DNA of 16,203 nucleotides from Candidatus Woesearchaeota archaeon. Lineage in GTDB: Archaea > Nanobdellota > Nanobdellia > Woesearchaeales > JACPBV01. Every line of letters starts with the position of its first letter. The first letter of the stretch is position 1. The position numbers were made by a program, and so were the translations under genes. This document shows, piece after piece, positions 1 to 5,415 of the stretch. Location: NCBI GenBank assembly GCA_016180165.1, contig JACPBU010000109.1, positions 1-16,203 of the forward strand. Reading direction: 5' to 3'. The notes below the pieces were generated by a model. The model did no database searches. It had not been told where the DNA came from and saw only the letters and a program-made list of their open reading frames with translations.

Positions 1-297
1 TGAGAATACGTCCTCTAATAAAACCTGCGCCCACGGGAATTTTTTCAGGAATTCTGCCTTCCTTTCCTGCTCAATGGCAGCCAACATTTCAGTTGGTGCG
101 AAAGGGCTAAGCTTGATAATATGTGCTGGAGGGACAATCTCGCTTACTGTCAGGTGTTTCTTTTCTAAGTCTGCAATGTTGTTATACACCAGCGTATAGG
201 ACTTGCGCAATGCCTTCGCGATACCTCTTATAGTAAATGACCTTTCAGGAGCGGTGAGCAGCAGCTTCATGATTTCGATTTGTGTTTTCGTTGCCAT
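1..297 (-). CDS. Winged-helix DNA-binding protein, N-terminal part (runs off window)
   Basis: The minus strand is open from an ATG at 297 to the window edge (99 codons, no stop), so only the N-terminus is present. It begins MATKTQIEIMKLLLTAPERS, followed by a helix-turn-helix-like stretch (FTIRGIAKALRKSYTLVYNN, about residues 21-40) and a helix plus beta turn. This is the layout of an archaeal winged helix-turn-helix. The missing C-terminus decides the family: a plain regulator or a winged helix joined to an effector domain such as a nucleotidyltransferase. It is transcribed away from the rest of the window and has its own TATA-like box at 341-350. DNA binding is inferred from the pattern; the regulated target is unknown. 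Confidence 0.7.
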   Translation of the reverse strand, partial: MATKTQIEIMKLLLTAPERSFTIRGIAKALRKSYTLVYNNIADLEKKHLTVSEIVPPAHIIKLSPFAPTEMLAAIEQERKAEFLKKFPWAQVLLEDVFS

Positions 298-313
298 TTT
301 ATTATACTAATTG

Positions 314-330
314 TAATACCAGTTGATACC
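314..330. repeat. Two 7-bp direct repeats (TRATACC), possible operator
   Basis: TAATACC (314-320) and TGATACC (324-330) are spaced exactly 10 bp apart, one helical turn. They sit between the TATA-like box and the start of the winged-helix gene. The placement suits an autoregulatory operator, but the repeats are short and could arise by chance. Confidence 0.25.
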
Positions 331-340
331 GATTGTAGGT

Positions 341-350
341 TATATTTAAA
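341..350 (-). promoter_or_regulatory. TATA-like box for the minus-strand winged-helix gene
   Basis: The AT-only stretch TATATTTAAA lies about 48 bp upstream of the ATG at 297. Transcription would be expected to begin near 318-322, giving a short leader without an obvious Shine-Dalgarno sequence. This is inferred from archaeal promoter geometry. Confidence 0.4.
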
Positions 351-460
351 TGTTTCTCTCGTTGGGGGTAAAAGGTGGAACCTCCCTTTTCCATTTCTTG
401 TCGATTCAAAAAATTAGAATATTTACTCCTAGTAAGTAATAAAACCGCCCCAGACCGGAG

Positions 461-477
461 GTGGACAAAACGTCCAC
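461..477. repeat. Perfect 6-bp inverted repeat (hairpin) in GC-rich island
   Basis: GTGGAC at 461-466 and GTCCAC at 472-477 form a stem with a 5-nt loop. A purine-rich run (CCGGAGG) precedes it and a C-run follows. No T-run follows, so an intrinsic terminator is not strongly indicated. Confidence 0.4.
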
Positions 478-513
478 GCCCCCCTTAACGTTGTCAAACT
501 ATCGCTTTAGATA

Positions 514-708
514 TTGTCCGGGTTTATTAATTTTTTGATTTTGTTCCGGTCTTTCTGGAGTTTTATCCATTTTCCTTGGAATATGTTTCATCCATTCTTG
601 GATTTCCTTAACCTGACCCGTGGGCAGATCAGCAAAGGGGAGTATTTGGAAAAACTCAGCTTGCTGGAGCCGGAGGGGATTAGAAAGATTGTGGATATTA
701 GAGATTGA
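514..708 (+). CDS. Possible 64-aa SHOCT-like small protein
   Basis: The open frame starts at TTG (514), with an internal ATG at 583. Residues 3-21 are hydrophobic and aromatic-rich. The C-terminal half contains RGQISKGEYLEKLSLLEPEG, which resembles the short SHOCT motif (a Gly-Glu/Gln-Ile-Ser/Thr turn followed by an E-Y/F helix and L-L). SHOCT segments often end small membrane proteins. There is no clear ribosome binding site or TATA box at the TTG, and the hydrophobic part could be chance coding in AT-rich DNA. The call rests on the motif resemblance alone. Confidence 0.3.
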   Translation: MSGFINFLILFRSFWSFIHFPWNMFHPFLDFLNLTRGQISKGEYLEKLSLLEPEGIRKIVDIRD

Positions 709-724
709 AGTTTCGACCGAAAAC

Positions 725-733
725 TTTAAAATA
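725..733 (+). promoter_or_regulatory. Weak TATA-like box upstream of the 830 gene
   Basis: TTTAAAATA would place transcription initiation near 755, just before the inverted repeat at 760-798, giving a structured leader of about 75 nt ahead of the ATG at 830. This is inferred from spacing. Confidence 0.3.
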
Positions 734-759
734 ACGTTTAGATTATCTATTTTCCAAAA

Positions 760-798
760 AAGAGGTGATAGAGGCAGATGCCAGTGAGATCACCTCTT
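760..798. repeat. Perfect 10-bp inverted repeat in a gene leader
   Basis: AAGAGGTGAT (760-769) and ATCACCTCTT (789-798) are perfect reverse complements separated by 19 nt. The loop contains a small nested GGC-agat-GCC. As RNA this is a stable hairpin in the presumed leader of the 830 gene. As DNA it could be a bipartite operator. The right arm resembles the 3' tail of 16S rRNA (ATCACCTC) and the left arm resembles a ribosome binding site. Confidence 0.6.
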
Positions 799-829
799 GG
801 CTCATTCTGGTTCTATCGCCGGAGGAAGA

Positions 830-1363
830 ATGGTAAATGAAATGTTGGTTTTGCTAATTGCGGGGATTCTTCTATTGGTCCCACCAGCCACAATAAACCG
901 AATTGTGGGTATTATTATTTCAATTTTTAGTGGCTTGATGTTAATTTTCGCTCAAAATGCAATCATTGACATTGCAGGAGATGCTGCCATTGATGCAGCC
1001 CAAGAGTTAAATCTTGTCAACATACCAGACGGTTTTTGCCCGGCTTCTTTTAATAGAATGGATTATTGTGTTGAATTTGGACTCGATAAAGGAGAGATTA
1101 CTGGTCACGCATTTTTGAGTGATGCCCCCTCCGAGTATGTGAATCTTCGGTTTGAAACCAAAGATAAACTTATGACCTGTAAATTGACCAAAGGTGTAAT
1201 GTGTAATTTTGCTGAAGTTAGGTCTGCTAAAGATTTGAAAATCTCTCTAACAGACAAGACCGGGAACGTTGTGTTAACCCTCAGTCAGCTTAAAAGGGAA
1301 GTTAAGGGAATATCCAAGGCCCTTGGCTTTTGGAAAGTTATCAAGAAGATAAAAGTTAAATAA
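830..1363 (+). CDS. Membrane protein of unknown function, two N-terminal helices
   Basis: The frame is open further upstream (TTG at 797), but the ATG at 830 is preceded by GGAGG at 821-825, so I take the 177-aa form. Two hydrophobic segments occupy about residues 4-40 (LVLLIAGILLLVPP, then IVGIIISIFSGLMLIFAQ). The rest, from about residue 45, is a soluble domain with three cysteines (in GFCPAS, MDYCVE and LMTCKL, plus MCNF) and a basic C-terminal tail. I recognise no family. The hydrophilic part is likely beta-rich. A gene for a winged-helix membrane protein follows 20 bp downstream and probably shares its transcript. Confidence 0.7.
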   Translation: MVNEMLVLLIAGILLLVPPATINRIVGIIISIFSGLMLIFAQNAIIDIAGDAAIDAAQELNLVNIPDGFCPASFNRMDYCVEFGLDKGEITGHAFLSDAPSEYVNLRFETKDKLMTCKLTKGVMCNFAEVRSAKDLKISLTDKTGNVVLTLSQLKREVKGISKALGFWKVIKKIKVK

Positions 1364-1383
1364 CACCATTGGGGGGATTATAC

Positions 1384-1776
1384 ATGATTGAAAGAAGTAA
1401 ACGGGAAGATATGATCCTCTCCATACTGGAGATGATATATAAAAGAGATAAGCGATTTAGTGAAGACACTCTTTTTGAAAAAATAATGTATGGTGGCAGT
1501 TTTAAACTTTCTGATGGACAGGCCAAAATTATTTACAATTATCTTAAAAAATGGAGGTATATTGAAAAAGAGAAAGAATATATCAATCTTCTCGACAAAG
1601 GCATTGAATTTATTAGAGATGCTCATTTTAAGAATAGGCAACTATCTATTCAAGAAGAACAAACAAAAATTCTCAAACACACAAAAATAGTCTATATCGT
1701 GTTGGCTATTTTGGCTTTCTTATCACTCGTGATTACTTTCATAAGTGTTAGGTGCCAACTATCAGGAAGCTCATGA
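1384..1776 (+). CDS. Winged-helix protein with C-terminal membrane anchor
   Basis: The start ATG at 1384 is preceded by GGGGGG (1371-1376); the frame opens slightly earlier at 1369. The 130-aa product begins with a winged-helix-like domain (about residues 1-80) ending in YINLLDKGIEFIRDA, which matches the common wing ending of archaeal winged-helix proteins. A charged linker and one transmembrane helix (about residues 103-124, IVYIVLAILAFLSLVITFIS) follow. A membrane-tethered DNA-binding or protein-binding module is the likely reading. Its role beside the 830 membrane protein is unknown. Its TGA forms a TCATGA palindrome with the stop of the convergent gene. Confidence 0.7.
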   Translation: MIERSKREDMILSILEMIYKRDKRFSEDTLFEKIMYGGSFKLSDGQAKIIYNYLKKWRYIEKEKEYINLLDKGIEFIRDAHFKNRQLSIQEEQTKILKHTKIVYIVLAILAFLSLVITFISVRCQLSGSS

Positions 1777-2247
1777 ATCGAGCCTTACTCTTCTCACATA
1801 TTCCCTAGCGATTTCATATTTTGACTGAAGGACATTTTTTGGATTAATCTCAACAATTGGGGGTAGCCAGTGCATCCCATCTGTTTTTTGGTTCCATACA
1901 ACTCCTACTGGACGTTTTGGTTTAATCAACCTATTTTCATCGATTTTATCTCCGTCTTCGAAAATATCCAAATGGCTCTCATTCGGCTTGCTTATTACTA
2001 TGTGTGGCATTATTCCAGACTCACCTTTCTTCAAGCGATACATCATGCCAATAATCTCGCCTCTGGAATCTTTCCTAACTACTCCCTTGACCCTCTGTCC
2101 ATCAATTATAAAGTCAGATTTTTCTGTTACCACACTGCTAGGAATTTCAATACCTATAATAATCCTTCCTGAGGATTTATTAGTAGTTACTTCCACCATG
2201 CTTAGTCTACCTTTCCCGTCCTTTTTTCCGCCTTTCCGAACCCCCAT
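1771..2247 (-). CDS. Conserved-looking hypothetical protein, 158 aa
   Basis: The frame starts at an ATG at 2247; an internal Met at residue 17 (2199) is an alternative, because the first 15 residues are a Lys/Gly-rich tail. The composition is balanced and protein-like, with a beta-rich centre (RIIIGIEIP, DFIIDGQRVKGVV, GEIIGMMYRL, MPHIVISK), an acidic turn (DIFEDGDKIDENRL), and a WNQKTDGMHWLPPIVEI segment. Frames on the opposite strand look like shadows. I recognise no family. A GTAATATA box at 2271-2278 (minus sense) lies about 26 bp before the ATG, suggesting a leaderless transcript divergent from the 2280 operon. The stop overlaps that of the convergent 1384 gene. Confidence 0.65.
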   Translation of the reverse strand: MGVRKGGKKDGKGRLSMVEVTTNKSSGRIIIGIEIPSSVVTEKSDFIIDGQRVKGVVRKDSRGEIIGMMYRLKKGESGIMPHIVISKPNESHLDIFEDGDKIDENRLIKPKRPVGVVWNQKTDGMHWLPPIVEINPKNVLQSKYEIAREYVRRVRLDS

Positions 2248-2279
2248 TTATTACTTGCCCCTTCTTTCTCTATATTACA
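2248..2279. promoter_or_regulatory. Compact divergent promoter region
   Basis: Only 32 bp separate the starts of the minus-strand gene (2247) and the plus-strand operon (2280). TATATTAC at 2271-2278 is correctly placed as a TATA box for a leaderless minus transcript. TTTATTA at 2247-2253 is correctly placed (about -30) for a leaderless plus transcript. Each TATA box would therefore lie at or near the other gene's start, implying mutually exclusive or shared regulation. Confidence 0.4.
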
Positions 2280-2528
2280 ATGGATGAAAGCAACCCCCGG
2301 ATTTCCTACCATCAGTTAATGGAGCAAGCCAGGAGGCAGAGAGCAGAATTTCTTTATCAACACCTCTGCCGGGCGATCGCTTACATCAGAAACAGATTGG
2401 AAGATATTACTGAGCTTATCCACAATTCAACCAAAGTTGATTCCATTGATACGTCAGCATTGACCGGCTGGGAAAACCGCCAGGCATTGATGCAAAGGCT
2501 TAAAAGAAATTACGAAACTGAGAGGTAA
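2280..2528 (+). CDS. Short helical protein, first gene of the transfer operon
   Basis: This 82-aa product starts at ATG 2280 with no ribosome binding site, in keeping with a leaderless first gene. It is rich in Arg, Gln and Glu and predicted to be almost entirely helical (MEQARRQRAEFLYQHLCRAI, then RNRLEDITELIHNSTK, then WENRQALMQRLKRNYE). No family is recognised. It ends 2 bp before the first mini zinc-ribbon gene, and a chain of closely spaced plus-strand genes follows up to the pilin and the Cys-rich surface protein, so it appears to head that operon. Confidence 0.6.
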   Translation: MDESNPRISYHQLMEQARRQRAEFLYQHLCRAIAYIRNRLEDITELIHNSTKVDSIDTSALTGWENRQALMQRLKRNYETER

Positions 2529-2530
2529 CC

Positions 2531-2662
2531 ATGGGCGTGGCAAAGGAGTTTACTTGCAGGAAATGCAGGAAACGATTCGTCAGGGAAGTAGAAGAAGATA
2601 GTCAACGCTCTATGGATGCATTCTCAGCGCTTTGCAAAGATTGCCTGAAATATCCTTATTGA
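2531..2662 (+). CDS. Mini zinc-ribbon protein, 43 aa
   Basis: The ATG at 2531 follows the previous stop after 2 bp, behind GAGAGGTAACC. The 43-aa product has CxxC at residues 9-12 (FTCRKCRKRF) and CxxC at residues 35-38 (LCKDCLKYPY), with 22 residues between. This is a complete four-cysteine zinc-binding knuckle pair. The region between is acidic (EVEEDSQ). It aligns with the next small protein (2718-2855): C-R/K-K-C-x-K-x-F-x-R, then F-x-x-L-C-K-x-C. Such small ribbons usually bind nucleic acid or protein. The function here is unknown, but conservation of all four ligands makes chance coding unlikely. Confidence 0.65.
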   Translation: MGVAKEFTCRKCRKRFVREVEEDSQRSMDAFSALCKDCLKYPY

Positions 2663-2717
2663 GGGGGTTGACCTGTCCATTCAATCTTGGCGCATATAAT
2701 GGATGTAAGGAGTTAGC

Positions 2718-2855
2718 GTGAGCCATAAACGGGACAAAATGAGAGATGAATCCAGAGGAAGGTGCAAGAAATGTGGAAAGGAATTCGACCGCAGACGAGG
2801 CGAGATTAACAGATTTGCAAAACTTTGCAAGTGCTGCATGGCAGAATATTTTTGA
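2718..2855 (+). CDS. Second mini zinc-ribbon protein, 45 aa
   Basis: I start it at GTG 2718 because AAGGAG (2707-2712) stands 5 nt upstream; ATG 2739 is an alternative. The product has CKKCGKEF at about residues 16-23 and LCKCC at about residues 37-41, giving a CxxC...CxxC zinc ribbon with an extra Cys, on a strongly basic background (SHKRDK, DRRRGE). It is a likely paralogue of the 2531 protein, from which it is separated by 55 bp containing CATATAATGG, a possible additional TATA-like element. A longer overlapping frame at 2746-2931 destroys this cysteine pattern and is judged a shadow. Basic charge plus a zinc ribbon suggests nucleic-acid binding (inferred). Confidence 0.6.
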   Translation: MSHKRDKMRDESRGRCKKCGKEFDRRRGEINRFAKLCKCCMAEYF

Positions 2856-2864
2856 GGTGGGACA

Positions 2865-3110
2865 ATGGGAGACGGAACAGAAAAAATACAGAAAAAATTC
2901 AGGGAGGGTGGAAACATGCCAGAAGAACTAACGCAATCAAAGATTGAGCAGCTTAACAAGATGCCGATAGTGGAATCATTCGTCACGAAAAGCGACGACG
3001 GCAAGTGGGTAATCCACAAGACCACGATAACCTCAATCAAATCCATCAACTACTACAAGAAAATGCTTGAGGGAGGCTGGCAAAATGAAGATTCTCGAAG
3101 GGTTAAGTAA
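2865..3110 (+). CDS. Small hypothetical protein, 81 aa
   Basis: Two starts are plausible. ATG 2865 follows GAGGTGG (2854-2860), and ATG 2916 follows GGGAGGGTGG (2902-2911); the second gives a 64-aa protein (MPEELTQSKIEQLNKMPIVE). The shared part contains a beta-hairpin-like segment (SFVTKSDDGKWVIHKTTITS) followed by a helix (SINYYKKMLEGGW). No family is recognised. Its 3' end overlaps the start of the next coding region by 26 bp, so the two are probably translationally coupled. Confidence 0.6.
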   Translation: MGDGTEKIQKKFREGGNMPEELTQSKIEQLNKMPIVESFVTKSDDGKWVIHKTTITSIKSINYYKKMLEGGWQNEDSRRVK

Positions 3111-3804
3111 ACTCTACCACTTGGCCTTTCCCTGGAAGAAAAGGGAGCAGGAGTCAAAGGCAAGGCTAAGCGCTCTGGAAGAAGAGCTTCTGAAGGAGAA
3201 GAAAAAGTCAGACCAAATCAGGAAGCAGGCCCAGGAAAAAGAAAGCAGGATTCAGGATTACGAAAGGAAATCGGTTCAATATGCGGCAGGGCGTGAGGAA
3301 AATAAACGACAGGAGGAAAGAAAGATGGAAAACGCCATGGTTGTCAGGAATAATCAGAGTTTGGATGCTTCAGTTGAGGAAGCAAGGGTTGCTGCAAACT
3401 ACCACCTGCAAAGGTTTGACGGCATAAAACAAGACGGGCAGAGGGGAGATGCAAAGTTTGTTGCCATCTACAGCATGCTCAAGTATCTTGAAACCTTTGA
3501 GGGAGAAGTAAGAACTTCTATCGCTTCAGACCAGTTCAGGGAATTGGGCCAGCAAAATGAAGGTGTAGTTCAGGCAGCCCAGAGCCTAAGCAGCTCCGTG
3601 CAGGCACAAGATGCCAGAAAATACATTTCAGGAGTAGCTGGGTTAGTGGCGCAAGCAGTTGATACTGCCGGAACTGCCATCAAAGCGGAAGCTATCAAGA
3701 AAGGAGATTACGAAGCTTACCGAAGGCAAGTCCCGGATGAAGCTGTTTTGCTGATTAAGCAGGGCCTTGCCGGCGTTCTTGGCAATGGCAACTCTAAGAA
3801 GTAG
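3085..3804 (+). CDS. Coiled-coil protein of the transfer operon, 239 aa
   Basis: The ATG at 3085 follows GGGAGG (3071-3076) within the end of the preceding gene; the frame is open from TTG 3067. After a short hydrophobic start (KILEGLSKLYHLAFPWKKR) comes a long, highly charged helix (about residues 20-95) with a coiled-coil pattern. The second half is a Gln/Ala-rich helical domain (about residues 100-239; for example AIYSMLKYLETFEGEVRTSI and YISGVAGLVAQAVDTAGTAI). There is no signal peptide, so it is probably cytoplasmic or peripheral at the membrane. It is followed by two further helical proteins and the pilin. The role is unknown; a cytoplasmic scaffold or assembly factor for the secretion machine is an inference from context. 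Confidence 0.7.
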   Translation: MKILEGLSKLYHLAFPWKKREQESKARLSALEEELLKEKKKSDQIRKQAQEKESRIQDYERKSVQYAAGREENKRQEERKMENAMVVRNNQSLDASVEEARVAANYHLQRFDGIKQDGQRGDAKFVAIYSMLKYLETFEGEVRTSIASDQFRELGQQNEGVVQAAQSLSSSVQAQDARKYISGVAGLVAQAVDTAGTAIKAEAIKKGDYEAYRRQVPDEAVLLIKQGLAGVLGNGNSKK

Positions 3805-3818
3805 ATGGGTGCTTGACC

Positions 3819-4445
3819 ATGAACCGGACAAGGTGTGAGGAGATTATTGCCTCTTTCAGAGAAAGGGCAAAGCATTATCAGGGTTTGCAGCAGGGCAGGG
3901 AGCTTTCCCTCGAAGAGCTGCAAGGCATGAAGAAGGAATACCTGAACTTCACGAAAGGGCTTTTGCAGGCTCTTAACGAGCAGGAAAGGGAAACCTTTGA
4001 CATTCAGGGCATAAAGAAGCTCTTCCGCAATTCAGGCCTGAATAAGGAGGAGCTGAGTGATGATCAGCTTGACGAACTGCTGGAAAGTGCCTCTGATAAA
4101 TACTCTCCAACAATCGAGGCAAAGGGAGAAGTCATCGAAGCAGAATATCAGCCAGAGCCTGCCTCAAGAGAGCAAGCTGGAGAAAAAGCACCCCAATATC
4201 TTGATGGCCTCCTGCAAAGGCTTAATGGAATTGAGAAAACCCTCCAGACCTATTCAGCCAGGCAGGGTGAAGCCCAGGAGAGGATGGCATCAGTGCTTGA
4301 ACAGCTCGGAGAGGGCTACAAAACCCTTAGCGAATCGATAAGAAAACAGCAAAACCCAACATCAGCATTCCTCGATACGCTGATTCAATACGTCTCAAAC
4401 GTTGAAGTGACTGCAAAAGTGAACTTCGACAAGGCAAGAAAATGA
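3819..4445 (+). CDS. Acidic helical protein of the transfer operon, 208 aa
   Basis: ATG 3819 is preferred over the in-frame TTG 3813. The N-terminal half (about residues 1-100) is helical with LSLEELQGMKKEYLNFTKGL and an acidic NKEELSDDQLDELLESASDK segment reminiscent of paired short helices. A Pro/Glu-rich linker (about 105-130) leads to a second helical or coiled-coil segment (LDGLLQRLNGIEKTLQTYSA to about residue 185). No family is recognised. Its TGA overlaps the ATG of the next gene (ATGA at 4442-4445), so the two products are translationally coupled and probably act together. Confidence 0.7.
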   Translation: MNRTRCEEIIASFRERAKHYQGLQQGRELSLEELQGMKKEYLNFTKGLLQALNEQERETFDIQGIKKLFRNSGLNKEELSDDQLDELLESASDKYSPTIEAKGEVIEAEYQPEPASREQAGEKAPQYLDGLLQRLNGIEKTLQTYSARQGEAQERMASVLEQLGEGYKTLSESIRKQQNPTSAFLDTLIQYVSNVEVTAKVNFDKARK

Positions 4446-5062
4446 AGCAAAGCTCGCGCCTTAAAAGGCTAAAAAGAATTTCAAGCGCCCTCTTAACCAG
4501 AGTTACCGGAAGGATTAACCGGATTGAGCATAAAATAAGGGCATTGGAAAAGCTCTTTTCAAGAAAACAGCTCATGCTGGCAAAGCTCGACAGCAGGATT
4601 AGGCAGAGGAAAACAATTGCAAGAGCGCTTTCGGGAAAGGTTGGAAGGATAAGGAAGCTGATGGAGGATTCAGCGGAGCTTCAGGCGTTGAGGAACGAAA
4701 ATTCAGGCCTTGTAAAAGAAAACAGGGAACTCAGCGCCCAAATCAGTGAAACAAAGCAGAATGCCGAAAGGGAAAACAACGGCGTTATTGACGGGATAAA
4801 GCATAGCTACCCAAGATTTCCCGATGATGCCATTCAAAGGCTGGAGATTGAAAGGAATGTAGCAAGGTGGCTGATGAAGCAGAATAATGGCACATTTCAG
4901 ATAAGCAACGTCCTAAGGGAGATTGAAAAGCTCTATCCAACAAGCCTTAAGCCAGAAGAGCGGGTAAAGATTGTTGACGAAGTGAAATCATGGATTGAAA
5001 AAGATCCCCTATGCAGAATAGCTAGTTCAGAAGATGGGATTAAGCACTATTCGTTCATTTGA
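4442..5062 (+). CDS. Basic coiled-coil protein with C-terminal helical (winged-helix-like) domain
   Basis: The start ATG at 4442 overlaps the stop of the previous gene by 4 bp. Residues 1-70 are extremely basic (KQSSRLKRLKRISSALLTRV, RKQLMLAKLDSRIRQRK). Residues about 75-115 form a coiled coil (ELQALRNENSGLVKENRELS). Residues about 125-206 form a compact domain beginning YPRFPDDAIQRLEIERNVAR and ending in a short beta-like tail (HYSFI); its helix order and terminal strand resemble a winged helix, but this is a weak pattern call. The basic N-terminus suggests DNA, RNA or membrane-surface binding. The pilin gene starts 12 bp downstream. Confidence 0.7.
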   Translation: MKQSSRLKRLKRISSALLTRVTGRINRIEHKIRALEKLFSRKQLMLAKLDSRIRQRKTIARALSGKVGRIRKLMEDSAELQALRNENSGLVKENRELSAQISETKQNAERENNGVIDGIKHSYPRFPDDAIQRLEIERNVARWLMKQNNGTFQISNVLREIEKLYPTSLKPEERVKIVDEVKSWIEKDPLCRIASSEDGIKHYSFI

Positions 5063-5074
5063 GGGAGTGGAAAC

Positions 5075-5413
5075 ATGAAAACAAAAAACCTGATGTTAAC
5101 CGGAATCCTATTGCTTTTGCTGTCTGGTTTAGTGCACGCTGGCATTATTGACGAGATGAACACCCAGCTTACTGACCAGGAGAAGCAGGATTTGGCAGCC
5201 TCAATCAGCCCCATCGCCAGGCTCATTGCCATTCTTCAATATCTTGCAGGTGCAGTAATCGTTTTGGGCTTTATTGCAGCAGGCTACACTTACTACAAAG
5301 GTGATCCCGCAAGCAAAAGAGAAACCCTTAACAGAATAGGCGCGGTTATTATCGGCTCAATCCTTGTCTTCGGAGCGGTGACGATTGCAAGGCTTTTGGG
5401 GTTGGGTGGGTAA
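5075..5413 (+). CDS. VirB2/TrbC-like pilin subunit of a type IV secretion system
   Basis: Starts at ATG 5075 behind GAGGGAG (5061-5067). The 112-aa product has a signal peptide (residues 1-22, likely cleaved after LVHA), a short amphipathic segment, a transmembrane helix (about 47-73), a basic loop (KGDPASKRETLNR, 75-87) and a second transmembrane helix (88-108). A signal peptide, two helices, a short positively charged cytoplasmic loop and about 110 aa are the layout of VirB2/TrbC pilins. Archaeal DNA-import and conjugation pili of the Ced/Ted type are known to use VirB2-homologous pilins. It would form the extracellular filament or a membrane pool of subunits. The family call is by architecture; residue identity cannot be tested here. 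The Cys-rich surface gene starts 2 bp after its stop. Confidence 0.75.
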   Translation: MKTKNLMLTGILLLLLSGLVHAGIIDEMNTQLTDQEKQDLAASISPIARLIAILQYLAGAVIVLGFIAAGYTYYKGDPASKRETLNRIGAVIIGSILVFGAVTIARLLGLGG

Positions 5414-5415
5414 AC

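Larger units (their letters stand above)
298..513. other. Gene-free stretch with two hairpins
   Basis: I find no convincing gene here. It holds the promoter region of the leftward gene. A hairpin at 370-390 pairs AAAAGG with CCTTTT around a 9-nt loop. A GC-rich island at about 445-485, in otherwise AT-rich DNA, contains the perfect hairpin GTGGAC-aaaac-GTCCAC (461-477) followed by a C-run. The island could belong to a small RNA or a terminator; neither can be established from the sequence alone. Confidence 0.35.

Noticed and set aside
370..390. Intrinsic terminator (AAAAGG...CCTTTT)
   Set aside because: Short stem with a large loop, only four Ts, and not placed at the end of a well-supported gene.
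1870..2287. Two plus-strand frames opposite the 1771-2247 gene
   Set aside because: Their composition (many Tyr, Ser, Phe, Ile without structure) is typical of antisense shadows; the minus-strand frame has balanced protein-like composition and a placed TATA box.
2668..2700. Bacterial-type promoter (TTGACC and TATAAT)
   Set aside because: The spacing is 21 bp, too long for a sigma-70 promoter, and other signals in the window are archaeal.
2746..2931. 61-aa plus-strand frame across the second mini zinc-ribbon gene
   Set aside because: It reads through the same DNA in a different frame, has no ribosome binding site, and loses the CxxC pairs seen in the 2718-2855 frame.
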